Shown in pieces: positions 23,826 through 33,017 of a stretch of DNA of 64,000 nucleotides; the stretch's first letter is position 1; every line of letters begins with the position of its first letter. The notes under the pieces were generated by a model. That model was not told the origin of the DNA and made no database searches. It saw only the letters and a program-made list of their open reading frames with translations. Origin of the DNA: Nocardiopsis sp. TSRI0078. GTDB taxonomy: Bacteria > Actinomycetota > Actinomycetes > Streptosporangiales > Streptosporangiaceae. Both the position numbers and the translations under genes were made by a program. Location of the stretch: assembly GCF_001905145.1 (NCBI RefSeq), contig NZ_LWLB01000001.1:434001-498000 (forward strand), read 5' to 3'.

Positions 23826-24088
23826 GTCTCCACCCTGCCCCCTCCCCACGACGATTCCCATCGGGGAGAGCCCTGGGCCTCCCCTGACATCCCCCCGAGC
23901 CCCCTGGAGGGGCCCGGGTACGGGGGCGCCGGAGCGCCCCTCGGGGATGGGACGGAGGAGGGGCCGACGGCGTTCCCGAGGCGTGGAGCACACCCTGCGG
24001 GGGCACGCGGCCTCCCCCGTCCTGCCGGGGCCGTGCGGTGGAGGGCGGAGCGGTGGCGCGGTGTGCCGACGCGGTGGAGACCGTGCGC

Positions 24089-25666
24089 CTACGCGGAGCT
24101 CCTGGTGTCCCTCCCGTCCTGGGGACCGGGCCGCGCGCCCTCTCCGCCTTCCTGCTCCGCGCCGCCGATGGTGGTGGCCAGCGGCTTCTCCGTGATGAAC
24201 CAGGAGAGCGCGAACCCGACCAGCGCGATCGGGACCACGTAGAGGAAGATCGGGGGCAGGGCGCCGGCGAAGGCGTCCACGATGAACTCGCGCACCGGGG
24301 CGGGCAGGTCCTGCAGCATCTGCGGGGTCATGGAGCTGATTCCGGCCTCACCGCCCTCGAACTCCAGGCCGCCGCCCGGCATGTCGGCCACACGCTCGTT
24401 GAGGCGGGACACGAAGATCGATCCGAACACGGCGATGCCGAAGGACGCACCGATCTGGCGGAAGTAGTTGTTCGCCGAGGTGGCGGCACCGAGGTCGCGG
24501 CGGGGAGCCGTGTTCTGCACGATCAGCACCAGGTTCTGCATCACCATGCCCACCCCCAGGCCCATGACCAGCATCGCCGAGCCGTTGTAGAGGTAGGGCG
24601 TGTCGACGCCCATCCGGGAGAGCAGGACCAGGCCCACCACGATGATGGCGGTACCGATGATGGGCCAGTGCTTGTAGCGTCCGGTGGCGGAGATGAGGCG
24701 ACCGGTCACGATGGTGCTGATGAGCATGCCGAGCACCATAGGGAGCATGAGCAGCCCGGACTCGGTGGCGGTGGCGCCCTTGACCATCTGCAGGAACGTG
24801 GGCAGGTAGGAGACCGTGGAGAACATCGCGATACCCACGGTGATGCCGACCAGGGCGGTGAGGACGAAGTCGCGGTCGCGGAAGAGGCGCAGCGGGATGA
24901 TCGGCTCGGCCGCGCGCCGCTCCACCAGCACGAACAGGAGCGCCGCCACGACCGCTCCGACTCCCAGGCCGAGGATCTGCGGGCTCACCCAGTCGTAGGT
25001 GTGGCCGCCCCAGCTGGTCACCAGCACCAGGCACACGCTCGTGGCCGCCAGGAGCAGGGTGCCCGTGTAGTCCAGCTTCGGCCTGGGCCCCTCGGGCCTG
25101 GGCAGGCGGATCATGGTCGCCGCGGCGACCAGGGCCACCGCGCCCAGGGGCAGGTTGATGTAGAAGATCCAGCGCCAGTCCAGGTGGTCGGTGAAGAAGC
25201 CGCCGAGCAGCGGGCCGGCGATCGAGGAGACCCCGAACACGGCGCCCATGATGCCCATGTACTTGCCGCGCTCCCGTGGGGAGACGACGTCGGCGATGAT
25301 CGCCTGGGCGCTGATCATCAGACCGCCGCCTCCGATGCCCTGCAGGGCGCGGAAGAGGATGAGCTGGGTCATGTCCTGGGCGAGTCCCGACAGCACGGAA
25401 CCGAGCAGGAAGACCACGATCGCGAACAGGTACACGTGGCGGCGGCCGAAGATGTCGCCCGCCTTGCCGTAGATCGGCATGCCGACGGTGGCGGCGAGCA
25501 TGTACGCGGTGACGACCCAGGACAGGTGCTCGAGGCCGTTGAGCTCACCGACGATGGTGGGCAGGGCCGTGGCGACGATGGTCTGGTCCAGGGAGGCCAG
25601 CAGCATCGTCAGGATGATCGCTAAGAAGATCCAGCGCAGCCTGGTGCGGCCGGGGGTGGTGGGCAT
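24089..25666 (-). CDS. DHA2-family (EmrB/QacA) multidrug MFS exporter
   Basis: A 525-residue, 14-helix transporter. [20 protein letters not shown] is the signature of the DHA2 family in helix 1, with [20 protein letters not shown] as motif A and [18 protein letters not shown], then [12 protein letters not shown] as further hallmarks. It would expel drugs using the proton gradient. It follows the TetR gene by 49 bp on the same strand, so it is probably the regulator's target. Confidence 0.9.
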   Translation of the reverse strand: MPTTPGRTRLRWIFLAIILTMLLASLDQTIVATALPTIVGELNGLEHLSWVVTAYMLAATVGMPIYGKAGDIFGRRHVYLFAIVVFLLGSVLSGLAQDMTQLILFRALQGIGGGGLMISAQAIIADVVSPRERGKYMGIMGAVFGVSSIAGPLLGGFFTDHLDWRWIFYINLPLGAVALVAAATMIRLPRPEGPRPKLDYTGTLLLAATSVCLVLVTSWGGHTYDWVSPQILGLGVGAVVAALLFVLVERRAAEPIIPLRLFRDRDFVLTALVGITVGIAMFSTVSYLPTFLQMVKGATATESGLLMLPMVLGMLISTIVTGRLISATGRYKHWPIIGTAIIVVGLVLLSRMGVDTPYLYNGSAMLVMGLGVGMVMQNLVLIVQNTAPRRDLGAATSANNYFRQIGASFGIAVFGSIFVSRLNERVADMPGGGLEFEGGEAGISSMTPQMLQDLPAPVREFIVDAFAGALPPIFLYVVPIALVGFALSWFITEKPLATTIGGAEQEGGEGARPGPQDGRDTRSSA

Positions 25667-25715
25667 GGGACTCCGTTCGCCTGCTAGGAGGCCCCGAGGG
25701 GCCGGAGTGCCCCGG

Positions 25716-26330
25716 TCAGCTGGTGGGCGCGGACGGCCCGTAGGCCTCGCCCAGGTGGCGGAAGGCCGCGCGGATCTTGGCGCGGACGTCCGCGGTCTCC
25801 TCGCTCTCAGAGAAGTGGAGGCCCTTCATGGTGTGGCGCATCACCGACATGGCCGACGCGGCGACCAGGAGGGGCCGGTCGTCCTCGGGTGAGGCGCCGG
25901 TCCGCTCGGCGATGGCCGCGGCGAGCTCCATTTCCACGTTGTGGAAGCGGGCGAGCATGCCGCGCACGAGCTGGGGCTCGCGTTCCATGAGCTTCTTGCG
26001 CAGGCGCATGTCGGCGCGCTGCGTGGCGAGGTCGTCGGTACTGACCAGGAACGTGATCAGCACGGTGATGAGGTCCTCGACGAAGTCGCCGGTGGGGCCG
26101 CCGCTGACGAACTCCCGCCGCACCTCCTCGTCGGGGGTCCCCGGAACGTCGCCGAGGAGGGCGTCCTCCTTGGTGGCGAAGTAGTTGAAGAAGGTCCGGG
26201 TGGAGACGTCGGCCTCGGCCGCGATCTCCTCCACCGTCACGTTCTCCAGACCGCGCTCCAGGATGAGGCTCACGGCCGCGTCCCGGAGGGCGCGGCGCGT
26301 GGCCTGCTTCTTGCGTTCGCGCAGCCCCAA
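25716..26330 (-). CDS. TetR-family repressor of the adjacent exporter
   Basis: A 204-residue regulator. The DNA-binding domain includes [20 protein letters not shown], then [20 protein letters not shown] and [10 protein letters not shown]. The effector domain is of the TetR_C type common with DHA2 exporters. TTG 26330 was chosen: a good promoter (TTGAGA at 26383-26378, 17 bp, AACAAT at 26360-26355) would start RNA near 26348, downstream of the ATG at 26369, and GGAGGA precedes the TTG by 4 bp. The longer form cannot be excluded. Confidence 0.82.
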   Translation of the reverse strand: MGLRERKKQATRRALRDAAVSLILERGLENVTVEEIAAEADVSTRTFFNYFATKEDALLGDVPGTPDEEVRREFVSGGPTGDFVEDLITVLITFLVSTDDLATQRADMRLRKKLMEREPQLVRGMLARFHNVEMELAAAIAERTGASPEDDRPLLVAASAMSVMRHTMKGLHFSESEETADVRAKIRAAFRHLGEAYGPSAPTS

Positions 26331-26354
26331 ATGGTCCTCCCCCGTGCACGACCA

Positions 26355-26383
26355 ATTGTTGCAGACCATGCAAACTTTCTCAA
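26355..26383 (-). promoter_or_regulatory. promoter and operator of the tetR gene
   Basis: On the minus strand TTGAGA and AACAAT are 17 bp apart. Between and over the -10 is a palindrome with TTGCA and TGCAA arms (26359-26373, 5-bp spacer), a plausible TetR operator for autorepression. The region is AT-rich for this genome. Confidence 0.6.
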
Positions 26384-26428
26384 CAGGTATTTTTGCAGAC
26401 GAAGGCCGCCCGCACCCGGGCGGGCGGC

Positions 26429-26452
26429 GCGGCCCCGCCGGCGCGGGGCCGC
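26429..26452 (-). terminator. terminator downstream of the PPOX gene
   Basis: GCGGCCCCGC (26429-26438) and its complement at 26443-26452 form a perfect 10-bp stem with a CGGC loop, ten bases past the PPOX stop. A second weaker hairpin is just left at 26406-26427. Confidence 0.6.
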
Positions 26453-26461
26453 GGCACGTGC

Positions 26462-26848
26462 CTACCGGCCCACGAAGCGCTCCGGGCGAACGTAGACGAT
26501 GACGCGCTCCTCCTTGGGGTCGTCCCAGGGGTAGGGCTTCCCGAGGTACTTCTGGGACATCTCGTTGATGAAGGCCTTGTCCGTGTCCTCCTCCACACGG
26601 TCACACACGCCGCGGACCTCCACGTACATGTAGGGGTCGTCGGGGTCGACGGCCGACACCGCGACCCGGCCGTCGCGCCTGAGGTTGTGCAGCTTCTGCC
26701 GGGTCGTGGTCTGGCTGAACCGGAGGAACTCGCCGTCCCAGTCGATCCACACGGGGCTGGACTGGGGCGCACCGTCCGGGCCCAGGGTCGCCACGTGCCC
26801 GAACGCGGGTTTGCGAAGGACCGCCTGCTGCTTCTCGGAGAACGCCAT
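26462..26848 (-). CDS. PPOX-class F420-dependent oxidoreductase-like protein
   Basis: A 128-residue protein, ATG 26848 after AAGGAG. GHVATLGPDGAPQSSPVWID is the signature of the pyridoxamine 5'-phosphate oxidase-like split-barrel fold; RVAVSAVDPDDPYMYVEVRG follows. In actinobacteria most such short proteins bind F420 or FMN and reduce small molecules. The exact cofactor cannot be read from the sequence. Confidence 0.85.
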   Translation of the reverse strand: MAFSEKQQAVLRKPAFGHVATLGPDGAPQSSPVWIDWDGEFLRFSQTTTRQKLHNLRRDGRVAVSAVDPDDPYMYVEVRGVCDRVEEDTDKAFINEMSQKYLGKPYPWDDPKEERVIVYVRPERFVGR

Positions 26849-27094
26849 GATGCTCCTTGTCGTCGTTGGCTCAGGGGCACTCCGAGTACACCAACACGCC
26901 CCGCCCCAGGCGCGGCGACGCGCCCGGAAAGGGTCCGCGCCCGCAGCCCGTGGGGCCGCGCCGCCGTGCCCGTCGGCCTCCGCCCGGCGGCGGCCCGGAT
27001 CCTCCGCGCACAAGCGTGTTCACTGCTCCACAGCCGTTGTGGCGCTGCGGTAGAGTTGTCCCCGGTGAGGCTCCGGCAGTGCCCGGAACCACAC

Positions 27095-27170
27095 GGGGCC
27101 TTAGCTCAACTGGCAGAGCAGCGGACTTTTAATCCGCGGGTTCAGGGTTCGATCCCCTGGGGCCCTACCA
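27095..27170 (+). tRNA. tRNA-Lys (TTT)
   Basis: Acceptor GGGGCCT pairs with GGGCCCT (two wobbles); anticodon loop CTTTTAA on GCGGA/TCCGC gives TTT; T-arm CAGGG TTCGATC CCCTG; discriminator A; CCA is encoded. No integration scar is seen next to it. Confidence 0.95.
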
Positions 27171-27176
27171 CACGAG

Positions 27177-27223
27177 ACCCCAGTCCAGGGCGTGTCCATC
27201 ACCGCCCCCGGCCTGGGGTTTTC
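27177..27223 (+). terminator. terminator of tRNA-Lys
   Basis: ACCCCAG (27177-27183) pairs with CTGGGGT (27213-27219), followed by TTTTCTT. It begins seven bases after the tRNA. Confidence 0.75.
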
Positions 27224-27900
27224 TTATGCTTTGGAACTCGAAGGAGTCCCATACACGCTCCCCTCCGCACGGAGACCGGGAGCGAAGGGGCCGGCCACGA
27301 AACGAACCACTCCCTGATCGACCCCGCGGTCCCCGGCGACGGAACCGACGGTCTCGGTTCGGCGCCGACCCGCGTACGGCCCGGCGCCTACTCGGCCAGG
27401 CGGGCGCGGCGGTCCGGTTCCGGGGGGCCAGGGCATATCCGGTCACCGCCGGCCGTGGGCCGGATTTCGTGCGCGACGGGCAGAGGGCTGTGATGACCGG
27501 GACGACGGTGGCGCAGCCGCGGCTGCCGGCCGGTGCCCGACCGGCGCGACGCTCCCCAGCGTGGCTGTACGGCCCCGGGGCTCCCCGGAAGCGAGCCCCC
27601 GGCCAACCCCGGTGCCGGATCAGTGCAGCAGCGGTCAGGCCGCGTCGCGGAAGGTGCGGACGGCGGTGGACCAGGCGCCGCGGGACCCGGCCCACTCGTG
27701 GCGGAACCGCTGTCCGTCCGTGAGGGGCGGCGGTTCGTCCAGCGGGTAGGTAGGGGCCGTGAGCGGGCGCACCGAGACGGACAGGTCGGACCGCGACCGC
27801 GCTCATGGACCCGGGATCGGGCGGCGGTCCGCTCCTCTCCTGTCGGCCGGCAGACGGCACGCCCGGCCCGACCCCTCACCGACCCCGTAGGAGGCACCCC
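27224..27900. other. intergenic region, no firm gene
   Basis: About 680 bp without a supported gene. Open frames here lack ribosome sites and family-like sequence. A minus-strand stretch (about 27637-27800) reads like a natural protein end (LTDGQRFRHEWAGSRGAWST), but no start signal is visible; it could be a remnant. The plus strand ends with TAGGAGG for the next gene. Confidence 0.45.
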
Positions 27901-28149
27901 GTGAGCACCACCTCGGTCACCACCACAGTGCAGCTCTCCATCAGCCAGCCCGACGCCGACGACGTCAAGGCCTTCTGGCGGAAGGACAACCCCGAACTCC
28001 TGGCCCTGGCCCTAGTCGACGTGGCCCCCGGGGTGACCCTGCACCTGCACGACGACGTCCGTGACCGCCCCTACCTGGACAAGCTGATCGCGACCCTGTC
28101 CGAGGTGCGCGACCACATGTCCGAGCGGTCCCGGGACCAAGGCGCCTGA
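27901..28149 (+). CDS. hypothetical 82-aa protein
   Basis: GTG 27901 follows TAGGAGG at good spacing. The product begins MSTTSVTTTVQLSISQPDAD and is a small acidic protein with a beta-rich start and a helical end (YLDKLIATLSEVRDHMSE). No motif or membrane segment, and no recognisable partner nearby. Confidence 0.6.
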   Translation: MSTTSVTTTVQLSISQPDADDVKAFWRKDNPELLALALVDVAPGVTLHLHDDVRDRPYLDKLIATLSEVRDHMSERSRDQGA

Positions 28150-28441
28150 ACCCGACCGGGCAGGGTCACGGCGGGGCCGGCGTGGTGGGGCTCCGCACCC
28201 GTCCGCGGTCCGGCTCCGCGCGGGCCCGGCGGGTCCGCGTCGGGCCCGGACCGGGTGTCCGCCGCGGCCGGAGCGGGTCCCGGCACGTACCCTGACCGCC
28301 CGCGTTCCGCTCCTCGATGACATGCCGATCCGGAGTTCTCAGTAAGCTTCGTGGACCGTCCCCTTTCCCGAGCGCGCCTCGCCGTGCCCGTGACAGTCGT
28401 CGCCCCGTTGGCGACCGAAGCAGCCTGGAGCAGACTCTGCC

Positions 28442-29596
28442 GTGTCCATCTTCGAAGCAATCATCCTTGGCCTGGTCCAGGGACTGACCGAGTTCCTCCC
28501 GATCTCCTCCAGCGGGCACCTGCGCGTGGTGTCGGCGCTCTTCGGCTGGCCCGACCCCGGCGCCGCGTTCACCGCCGTCAGCCAGATCGGCACCGAACTG
28601 GCCGTACTGATCTACTTCCGGGAGCGGATCTGGGCGATCCTGTCGACGTGGACCCGGTCGCTGTTCAAGCGCGAACTGCGAAGCGACGTCAACGCGCGCA
28701 TGGGCTGGTACGTCATCCTCGGATCGATCCCCATCGTGGTCCTCGGCCTGCTCCTGGAGGAGCAGATCGACAGCGTCTTCCGTGACCTGCGCCTGGTCGC
28801 GCTGAACCTCATCGTCTTCGGTGTGATCCTCGGCGTGGTGGACAAGTACGCACGCAAGCACCGGGACCTGGAGGACCTCAACGTCCCCCGCGGCCTGACC
28901 TTCGGGCTCTTCCAGGCGCTCGCCCTGATCCCGGGCGTCTCGCGCTCGGGCGGCACCCTCACGGGCGGGATGCTGCTCGGCTTCAAGCGCAAGGAGGCGG
29001 CCGAGTACGCCTTCCTGCTGGCACTGCCCGCGGTCTTCGGCGCGGGCGTGTACAAGCTGACCGACATCGGCGGCAACGAGTACGCCGGGTGGGGCGCCAC
29101 CATCGTGGGGACGGTCATCGCGGGCGTCGTCGGCTTCGTGGTGATCGCCTGGCTGATGCGCTTCATCTCCACGCACAGCTTCATGCCGTTCGTCTACTAC
29201 CGCGTCGGCCTGGGCATCCTCATCCTGGCCCTGGTGAGCTGGGGCACGCTCGACCCGCAGGGCGGCGCGGAGTCGCAGCCCGCCGAGAGCGAGATCGTCA
29301 GCGAGGACCGGGGGCCCCAGGGGGAGCAGGAGCCCGAGCCCGCCGCCGACCCGTCCCCGGAGCCCTCGGCCCAGCCCTCCGAGGAGCCCTCCGAGGAGCC
29401 CTCCGAGGAGCCCTCCCCGACCGTCGACCCGGTGACCGGCTGGGAGATCGACCCCGAGGTGGGGCTTCCGCGCAACCCCGACACCGGCCTGTACCACGAC
29501 CCGGACCTGGGGATGGACGTGGACTACAACCCCTCGACCGGCATGGCCACCAACCCCGTGACCGGGGAGACCTACGACCCCAGGGCCGCCGGGTAG
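28442..29596 (+). CDS. uppP: undecaprenyl-diphosphatase UppP with long repetitive C-terminal tail
   Basis: Residues 1-275 are a complete UppP/BacA: GLTEFLPISSSGHL at 14-27 and PGVSRSGG at 164-171 carry the catalytic Glu, Ser, His and Arg, in a multi-helix membrane protein that recycles the undecaprenyl carrier for peptidoglycan. The usual length is about 270; this one has about 110 extra residues. The tail starts acidic and Pro-rich with EPSEEPSEEPSEEPS, coded by 12-bp DNA repeats, and ends with six (D/N)P-x-x-G units of about eight residues. Bacitracin resistance is a known effect of UppP. Confidence 0.92.
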   Translation: MSIFEAIILGLVQGLTEFLPISSSGHLRVVSALFGWPDPGAAFTAVSQIGTELAVLIYFRERIWAILSTWTRSLFKRELRSDVNARMGWYVILGSIPIVVLGLLLEEQIDSVFRDLRLVALNLIVFGVILGVVDKYARKHRDLEDLNVPRGLTFGLFQALALIPGVSRSGGTLTGGMLLGFKRKEAAEYAFLLALPAVFGAGVYKLTDIGGNEYAGWGATIVGTVIAGVVGFVVIAWLMRFISTHSFMPFVYYRVGLGILILALVSWGTLDPQGGAESQPAESEIVSEDRGPQGEQEPEPAADPSPEPSAQPSEEPSEEPSEEPSPTVDPVTGWEIDPEVGLPRNPDTGLYHDPDLGMDVDYNPSTGMATNPVTGETYDPRAAG

Positions 29597-29616
29597 CGCC
29601 GGCCGGACAGACCCGT

Positions 29617-29650
29617 GCGGGGCCCGGCCGGGAGTACGGCCGGGCCCCGC
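29617..29650. terminator. terminator between converging uppP and hypothetical gene
   Basis: A perfect 14-bp stem, GCGGGGCCCGGCCG (29617-29630) with 29637-29650, and a 6-nt loop, placed between two converging stops. Confidence 0.8.
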
Positions 29651-29657
29651 GACGCGT

Positions 29658-29909
29658 TCAGCCGCCGAGGTTCCTCACCGCGGTGTCCAACCGCCGCGCG
29701 AGGGTCTCGGCCTCCTCCTGCGTCGGTTCCCCGCCCTTGTCCGGCACGAGGTCACCGCGTTCGGCCACGCGCAGCGCGCCCTCGTAGCCCGGATCGTCGA
29801 GTTCGGCCGCGTCGACGACCTCGGCCCGGCCCCGATGGACGATCAGCACCGGGTCGCCGTCCTGCGTACTCAGCAGCCGAGCCACATGCTCGGCACGGAC
29901 GATCTCCAC
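29658..29909 (-). CDS. hypothetical 83-aa protein
   Basis: GTG 29909 (second of two adjacent GTGs) has GGAGG at 5-bp spacing. The product is acidic, starting VEIVRAEHVARLLSTQDGD and continuing PVLIVHRGRAEVVDAAELDD, ending in a helix with Glu and Arg. A small alpha/beta fold is likely. It converges with uppP and is otherwise alone. Not recognised. Confidence 0.6.
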   Translation of the reverse strand: MEIVRAEHVARLLSTQDGDPVLIVHRGRAEVVDAAELDDPGYEGALRVAERGDLVPDKGGEPTQEEAETLARRLDTAVRNLGG

Positions 29910-30405
29910 CACTGCCTCCTGGTCGCTGGTTCGCCAACACCTGCTCCCCCTCTGCCCGGGTACGGCGACCAGGAACATCCCGGGACGCGTGCGGGCCCCT
30001 TCCGCTCCCCGCCCCGGGACCGACCACCATCCCGACCGGGGAAGACGGAATTCACGGACCCGATATCCCCACCAGGTGAACAACGGGTGACCTCAAGGTC
30101 CGGGTCCTGGGTGAACACCGCCTGAACTGGCGCTACTCCAAAACGGGAAGAGGGCGAATTCCGGGGCCGCCTTCTCCGCCCTTTCCCATTACCAGCGAGT
30201 AACCTCGGGACCCTCCGACCGGGGCCGCAGGAGACACCGGGAGGGCCCGCCACACCGGTCCTCTGTCACGTGAACCGGCGGATGTGAGCCACAACACGAA
30301 TGTTTCGGAAAAACCCAGGTCGGAGTGCCCAGGAACCCCGCCCCACAGGTGCGCGCAGATAACCACGGTACTTGTGTGATCTGTGTGCATTAAAGTTTCC
30401 TTGTT
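29910..30405. other. intergenic region, no gene seen
   Basis: About 500 bp with no supported gene. The last 110 bp are AT-richer and contain a TTGTGT and CATTAA pair (about 30373 to 30394) that may be the promoter of the next gene, leaving a very short leader. Confidence 0.45.
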
Positions 30406-30843
30406 ATGGGGCATTCAGCGAGAAGCCCGTCGCCGGAGGACATAACACGACCGGCTCGGCAGGGCAATACGGAACTCACCAGGGCACTCTCCGCATACCT
30501 GGGAATCAAGCTCACTCCCCGTGAGTTCACGCTCGCGGACGGAACACGGATCGGGGTCGACTGCGCCGACGGAAGCCGGCCGACCGTCCTGGCCCAGTTC
30601 TCCCCCCTGCACGGACCGGTCAAGTCGGCGCAGCGCAACAAGGTCATCGCGGACGCCTTCAAGCTCGTCTGGCTGCGCGACCGCCACTTCCCGGACGCAC
30701 GCGTCCTCCTGGTGCTGGGCGAGCCCCTCGCCAAGCTCTTCGGGCGCGGCGCCTGGCTGCCCGCGGCGTTCGCCACCCACCGGATCACGGTCGTCATCGC
30801 CGATGACGAACACAGAATCCGCACCCTCGATATCAGTATGTGA
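30406..30843 (+). CDS. conserved hypothetical protein, possibly nuclease-fold
   Basis: A 145-residue protein at ATG 30406 with a poor ribosome site. TELTRALSAYLGIKLTPREF, then RIGVDCADGSRPTVLAQF and RNKVIADAFKLVWLRDRHFP resemble the small alpha/beta proteins of the PD-(D/E)XK-like type (acidic residue, then DxxQ-like strand and Lys), but catalytic residues cannot be assigned with confidence. Base composition is lower in GC at the start. Single gene. Confidence 0.6.
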   Translation: MGHSARSPSPEDITRPARQGNTELTRALSAYLGIKLTPREFTLADGTRIGVDCADGSRPTVLAQFSPLHGPVKSAQRNKVIADAFKLVWLRDRHFPDARVLLVLGEPLAKLFGRGAWLPAAFATHRITVVIADDEHRIRTLDISM

Positions 30844-31205
30844 TCAACGCTTCATAACGTGTTAATAAGCAATCTCTAACATTCGACGCGTCAACGATCC
30901 CCGCGGGCCGTCGACATGCTTCTTCCGCCCGCTCTCCATCGAAGGTCCCCGGCTCCCCATGCCCGGAGACAGCTGTCTGGAGGGTGTCCCATGGGTTCTC
31001 CCCATGCGGTCGTGCTCACCGGCGTTCCCGGCCCGCGTACCGGAACGGCCCCCCGCGTCCCCGCCGCGTCCCCGGCCGGGCCGCGCCGTGCGTTCCGCTC
31101 CGGTCCCGTGCCGCCCGGCCTCCTGCTCAGCCGATGACGCCCCACCCCGGTGACCTGCGCGCTCCTTTTCACTCCTCCAGCACCTATTCACCACGAAGAC
31201 ACGGT
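30844..31205 (+). other. intergenic region upstream of the importer operon
   Basis: No supported gene. The first 60 bp are AT-rich and then the sequence returns to high GC. I looked for TPP and guanidine riboswitch motifs here because of the importer type and found none. Confidence 0.4.
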
Positions 31206-31225
31206 GTGCGATCATCCGATCGCAC
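31206..31225 (+). promoter_or_regulatory. inverted repeat before the importer operon
   Basis: GTGCGATC (31206-31213) and GATCGCAC (31218-31225) form a perfect 8-bp inverted repeat with a 4-bp spacer, followed by TTTCC and an AAGGAG ribosome site. It could be an operator or a small leader hairpin. Confidence 0.5.
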
Positions 31226-31241
31226 TTTCCAAGGAGCAGGT

Positions 31242-31349
31242 ATGGCATCCCCACACCCCGGCCGTCCGGAAACGACCGGAGCCCGCATGGTCCCGAACGC
31301 CCCCGCGCACGTCCGCGTGCCCCGGCTCGCAGGCATGGACGCCGCGTGA
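31242..31349 (+). CDS. 35-aa leader ORF coupled to the ABC ATPase
   Basis: ATG 31242 has the strong site AAGGAG, while the ATPase GTG (31346) has none of its own and overlaps this ORF's stop (GTGA). The peptide begins MASPHPGRPETTGARMVPNA. The arrangement implies that translation of the ATPase depends on the short ORF. It lacks the Cys-rich pattern of known sulfur-gene leader peptides. Confidence 0.5.
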   Translation: MASPHPGRPETTGARMVPNAPAHVRVPRLAGMDAA

Positions 31350-32149
31350 GCGACGACCGGATCGAGGTACGCGGCCTCACCAAGACCTACGAGGGCGGTG
31401 ACCCCCGCCGCCCCGCACTCGACCGCATCGACCTGGACATCCCCCGCCGCCGCTTCGTGAGCCTCATCGGCCCCAGCGGCTGCGGCAAGTCCACCCTCCT
31501 GCGGGTGATCGCCGGCCTGGAGGACCACGACACCGGCAGCGTCACCGTCTTCGGCTCCACGCCCGTGCGCATGTGCGAGGCCAAGGCGGTGGGCCTGGTC
31601 CCCCAGACCCCCGCCCTGTTGCCGTGGCTGAACGTGCGGCGCAACGTGGCCCTTCCCTCCAGGGTCAACCGCCGGGCGGGGCGGGGCAGCGAGGACCCCG
31701 ACCACCTGCTGCGCATGGTCGGCCTGGAGGACGCCGCCCGCAGGTACCCCCACGAGCTGTCCGGCGGGATGAAGCAGCGCGTCGCCATCGCCCGGGCCTT
31801 CGGTCTGCGGCCCGACCTGCTTTTGATGGACGAGCCCTTCTCCGCACTGGACGAGTTCACCCGCGAGGCGCTCCAGCTCCAGCTCCTGGGCCTGTGGGAG
31901 CGGATGTCCACGACGGTCGTGTTCGTCACCCACTCGGTGCGCGAGGCGGTCACCCTCTCCGACGAGATCGTCGTGATGTCGGCCCGGCCCGGCCGTGTGC
32001 ACGAGGTACTGCCCGTCGGCCTTCCCCGTCCCCGTGACGGGGCCGTGGTGACCGGGCCGCGCATGCACGCCCTGGAGGACCGGGTCCGCGCTTCCCTGCA
32101 GTCCGCGTGGGAGGCCGGGGCCACCCCAGAGGACCTCGTCCACCAGTGA
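31346..32149 (+). CDS. ABC transporter ATPase, SsuB/TauB/ThiZ type
   Basis: A 267-residue ATPase with Walker A GPSGCGKST near 39-47, Q-loop VPQTPALLPWLNV (the PWLNV context is typical of nitrate/sulfonate/thiamine-precursor importers), signature LSGGMKQRVAIARA and Walker B LLLMDEP. It powers uptake with the permease and binding protein directly downstream. The start was taken from the overlap with the leader ORF. Confidence 0.9.
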   Translation: MSDDRIEVRGLTKTYEGGDPRRPALDRIDLDIPRRRFVSLIGPSGCGKSTLLRVIAGLEDHDTGSVTVFGSTPVRMCEAKAVGLVPQTPALLPWLNVRRNVALPSRVNRRAGRGSEDPDHLLRMVGLEDAARRYPHELSGGMKQRVAIARAFGLRPDLLLMDEPFSALDEFTREALQLQLLGLWERMSTTVVFVTHSVREAVTLSDEIVVMSARPGRVHEVLPVGLPRPRDGAVVTGPRMHALEDRVRASLQSAWEAGATPEDLVHQ

Positions 32150-32163
32150 GAGGAGGAGAGACC

Positions 32164-33009
32164 ATGGCCACCAGTACACCCGTGCGCTCCCGCTCCGGCG
32201 GTGAGGCGCCCGCGCGCCGCCGCGGCGCGCGCACCCGCGGCTCCGCCCTGAGACCGGGCGTGTGGCTGCCCACCGCCGTGGCGGTGGTGCTCGTCGGCAT
32301 CGCCTGGTCGGCGACCGCCGCGGACCAGCCCTACCTCCTGCCGCCGCTGGCGGAGGTCGGAGCGATCCTCGTCGAGGATCCCCTCCTGTTCCTGGCCAAC
32401 GCCTGGTCCACCCTCAGCATCGCCCTGCTGGGCGTGGCCTGCGGCGCGGGCACGGCGTTCGTCCTCGCCCTGCTGATGTCGGAGGTCCCGGTACTGCGGC
32501 GCGCGATCATGCCGCTGGCGGTGGTCCTGAACGTGACCCCCGTCGTCGCGCTCGCCCCCGCCCTGGTCGTGGCCTTCGGTTTCGGTATGACCCCCAAGGT
32601 CATCGTCACCGCGATCATCACGTTCTTCCCCGTGCTCATCAACGTGACCACCGGCCTGCGGTCGGTGTCCGTCCCCGTCCTGCACGTCTTCTCGACCCTG
32701 CACGCCTCCCGCATGGAGGTGCTGTTCCGGCTGCGTGTCCCCAGCAGCCTCCCCTACACCCTCGCCGCGCTGCGGGTGGTGTTCCCCCTGTCCATCGTGG
32801 GCGCCGTGGTCGCCGAGTTCGTCGCGGCCGGGTCCTCAAGCGGGCTCGGCACGATGATCCGCAACTCGGCCGCGACCGCCCGGTTGGAGTACGTCTACGC
32901 GGCCGTCGCCTGCCTGGCCGTCATGGGCGTGCTGATGCTCGCACTCATCACCATCCTCGAACGCAGGCTGCTGTTCTGGCACGAGTCCCAGCAGCGAACC
33001 ACCTCCTAA
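32164..33009 (+). CDS. ABC transporter permease, SsuC/TauC/ThiX type
   Basis: A 281-residue permease, ATG 32164 after GAGGAGAG. An Arg-rich start (about 35 residues) precedes six hydrophobic helices. The EAA-like loop is in RMEVLFRLRVPSSLPYTLAA, the contact point for the ATPase. A frame running further upstream overlaps the ATPase end and is less likely. Part of one operon with the ATPase, binding protein and probably the monooxygenase. Confidence 0.88.
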   Translation: MATSTPVRSRSGGEAPARRRGARTRGSALRPGVWLPTAVAVVLVGIAWSATAADQPYLLPPLAEVGAILVEDPLLFLANAWSTLSIALLGVACGAGTAFVLALLMSEVPVLRRAIMPLAVVLNVTPVVALAPALVVAFGFGMTPKVIVTAIITFFPVLINVTTGLRSVSVPVLHVFSTLHASRMEVLFRLRVPSSLPYTLAALRVVFPLSIVGAVVAEFVAAGSSSGLGTMIRNSAATARLEYVYAAVACLAVMGVLMLALITILERRLLFWHESQQRTTS

Positions 33010-33017
33010 GGAACCCC

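Noticed and set aside
23140..25624. Long plus-strand frames opposite the DHA2 exporter
   Set aside because: Composition is His/Asp/Glu/Gln-rich antisense sequence without motifs; the minus-strand transporter reads as a full 14-helix protein.
27637..27800. A small minus-strand gene ending in a natural-looking peptide
   Set aside because: The frame has a protein-like end but a stop just upstream, no ribosome site and no convincing start. At most a remnant.
30133..30414. A 93-codon minus-strand frame
   Set aside because: It overlaps the likely promoter of the next gene, has no ribosome site and an unnatural composition.
30844..31241. TPP or guanidine riboswitch before the importer
   Set aside because: I looked for the conserved TPP (CTGAGA, ACCTGA-type) and ykkC/guanidine cores and found neither.
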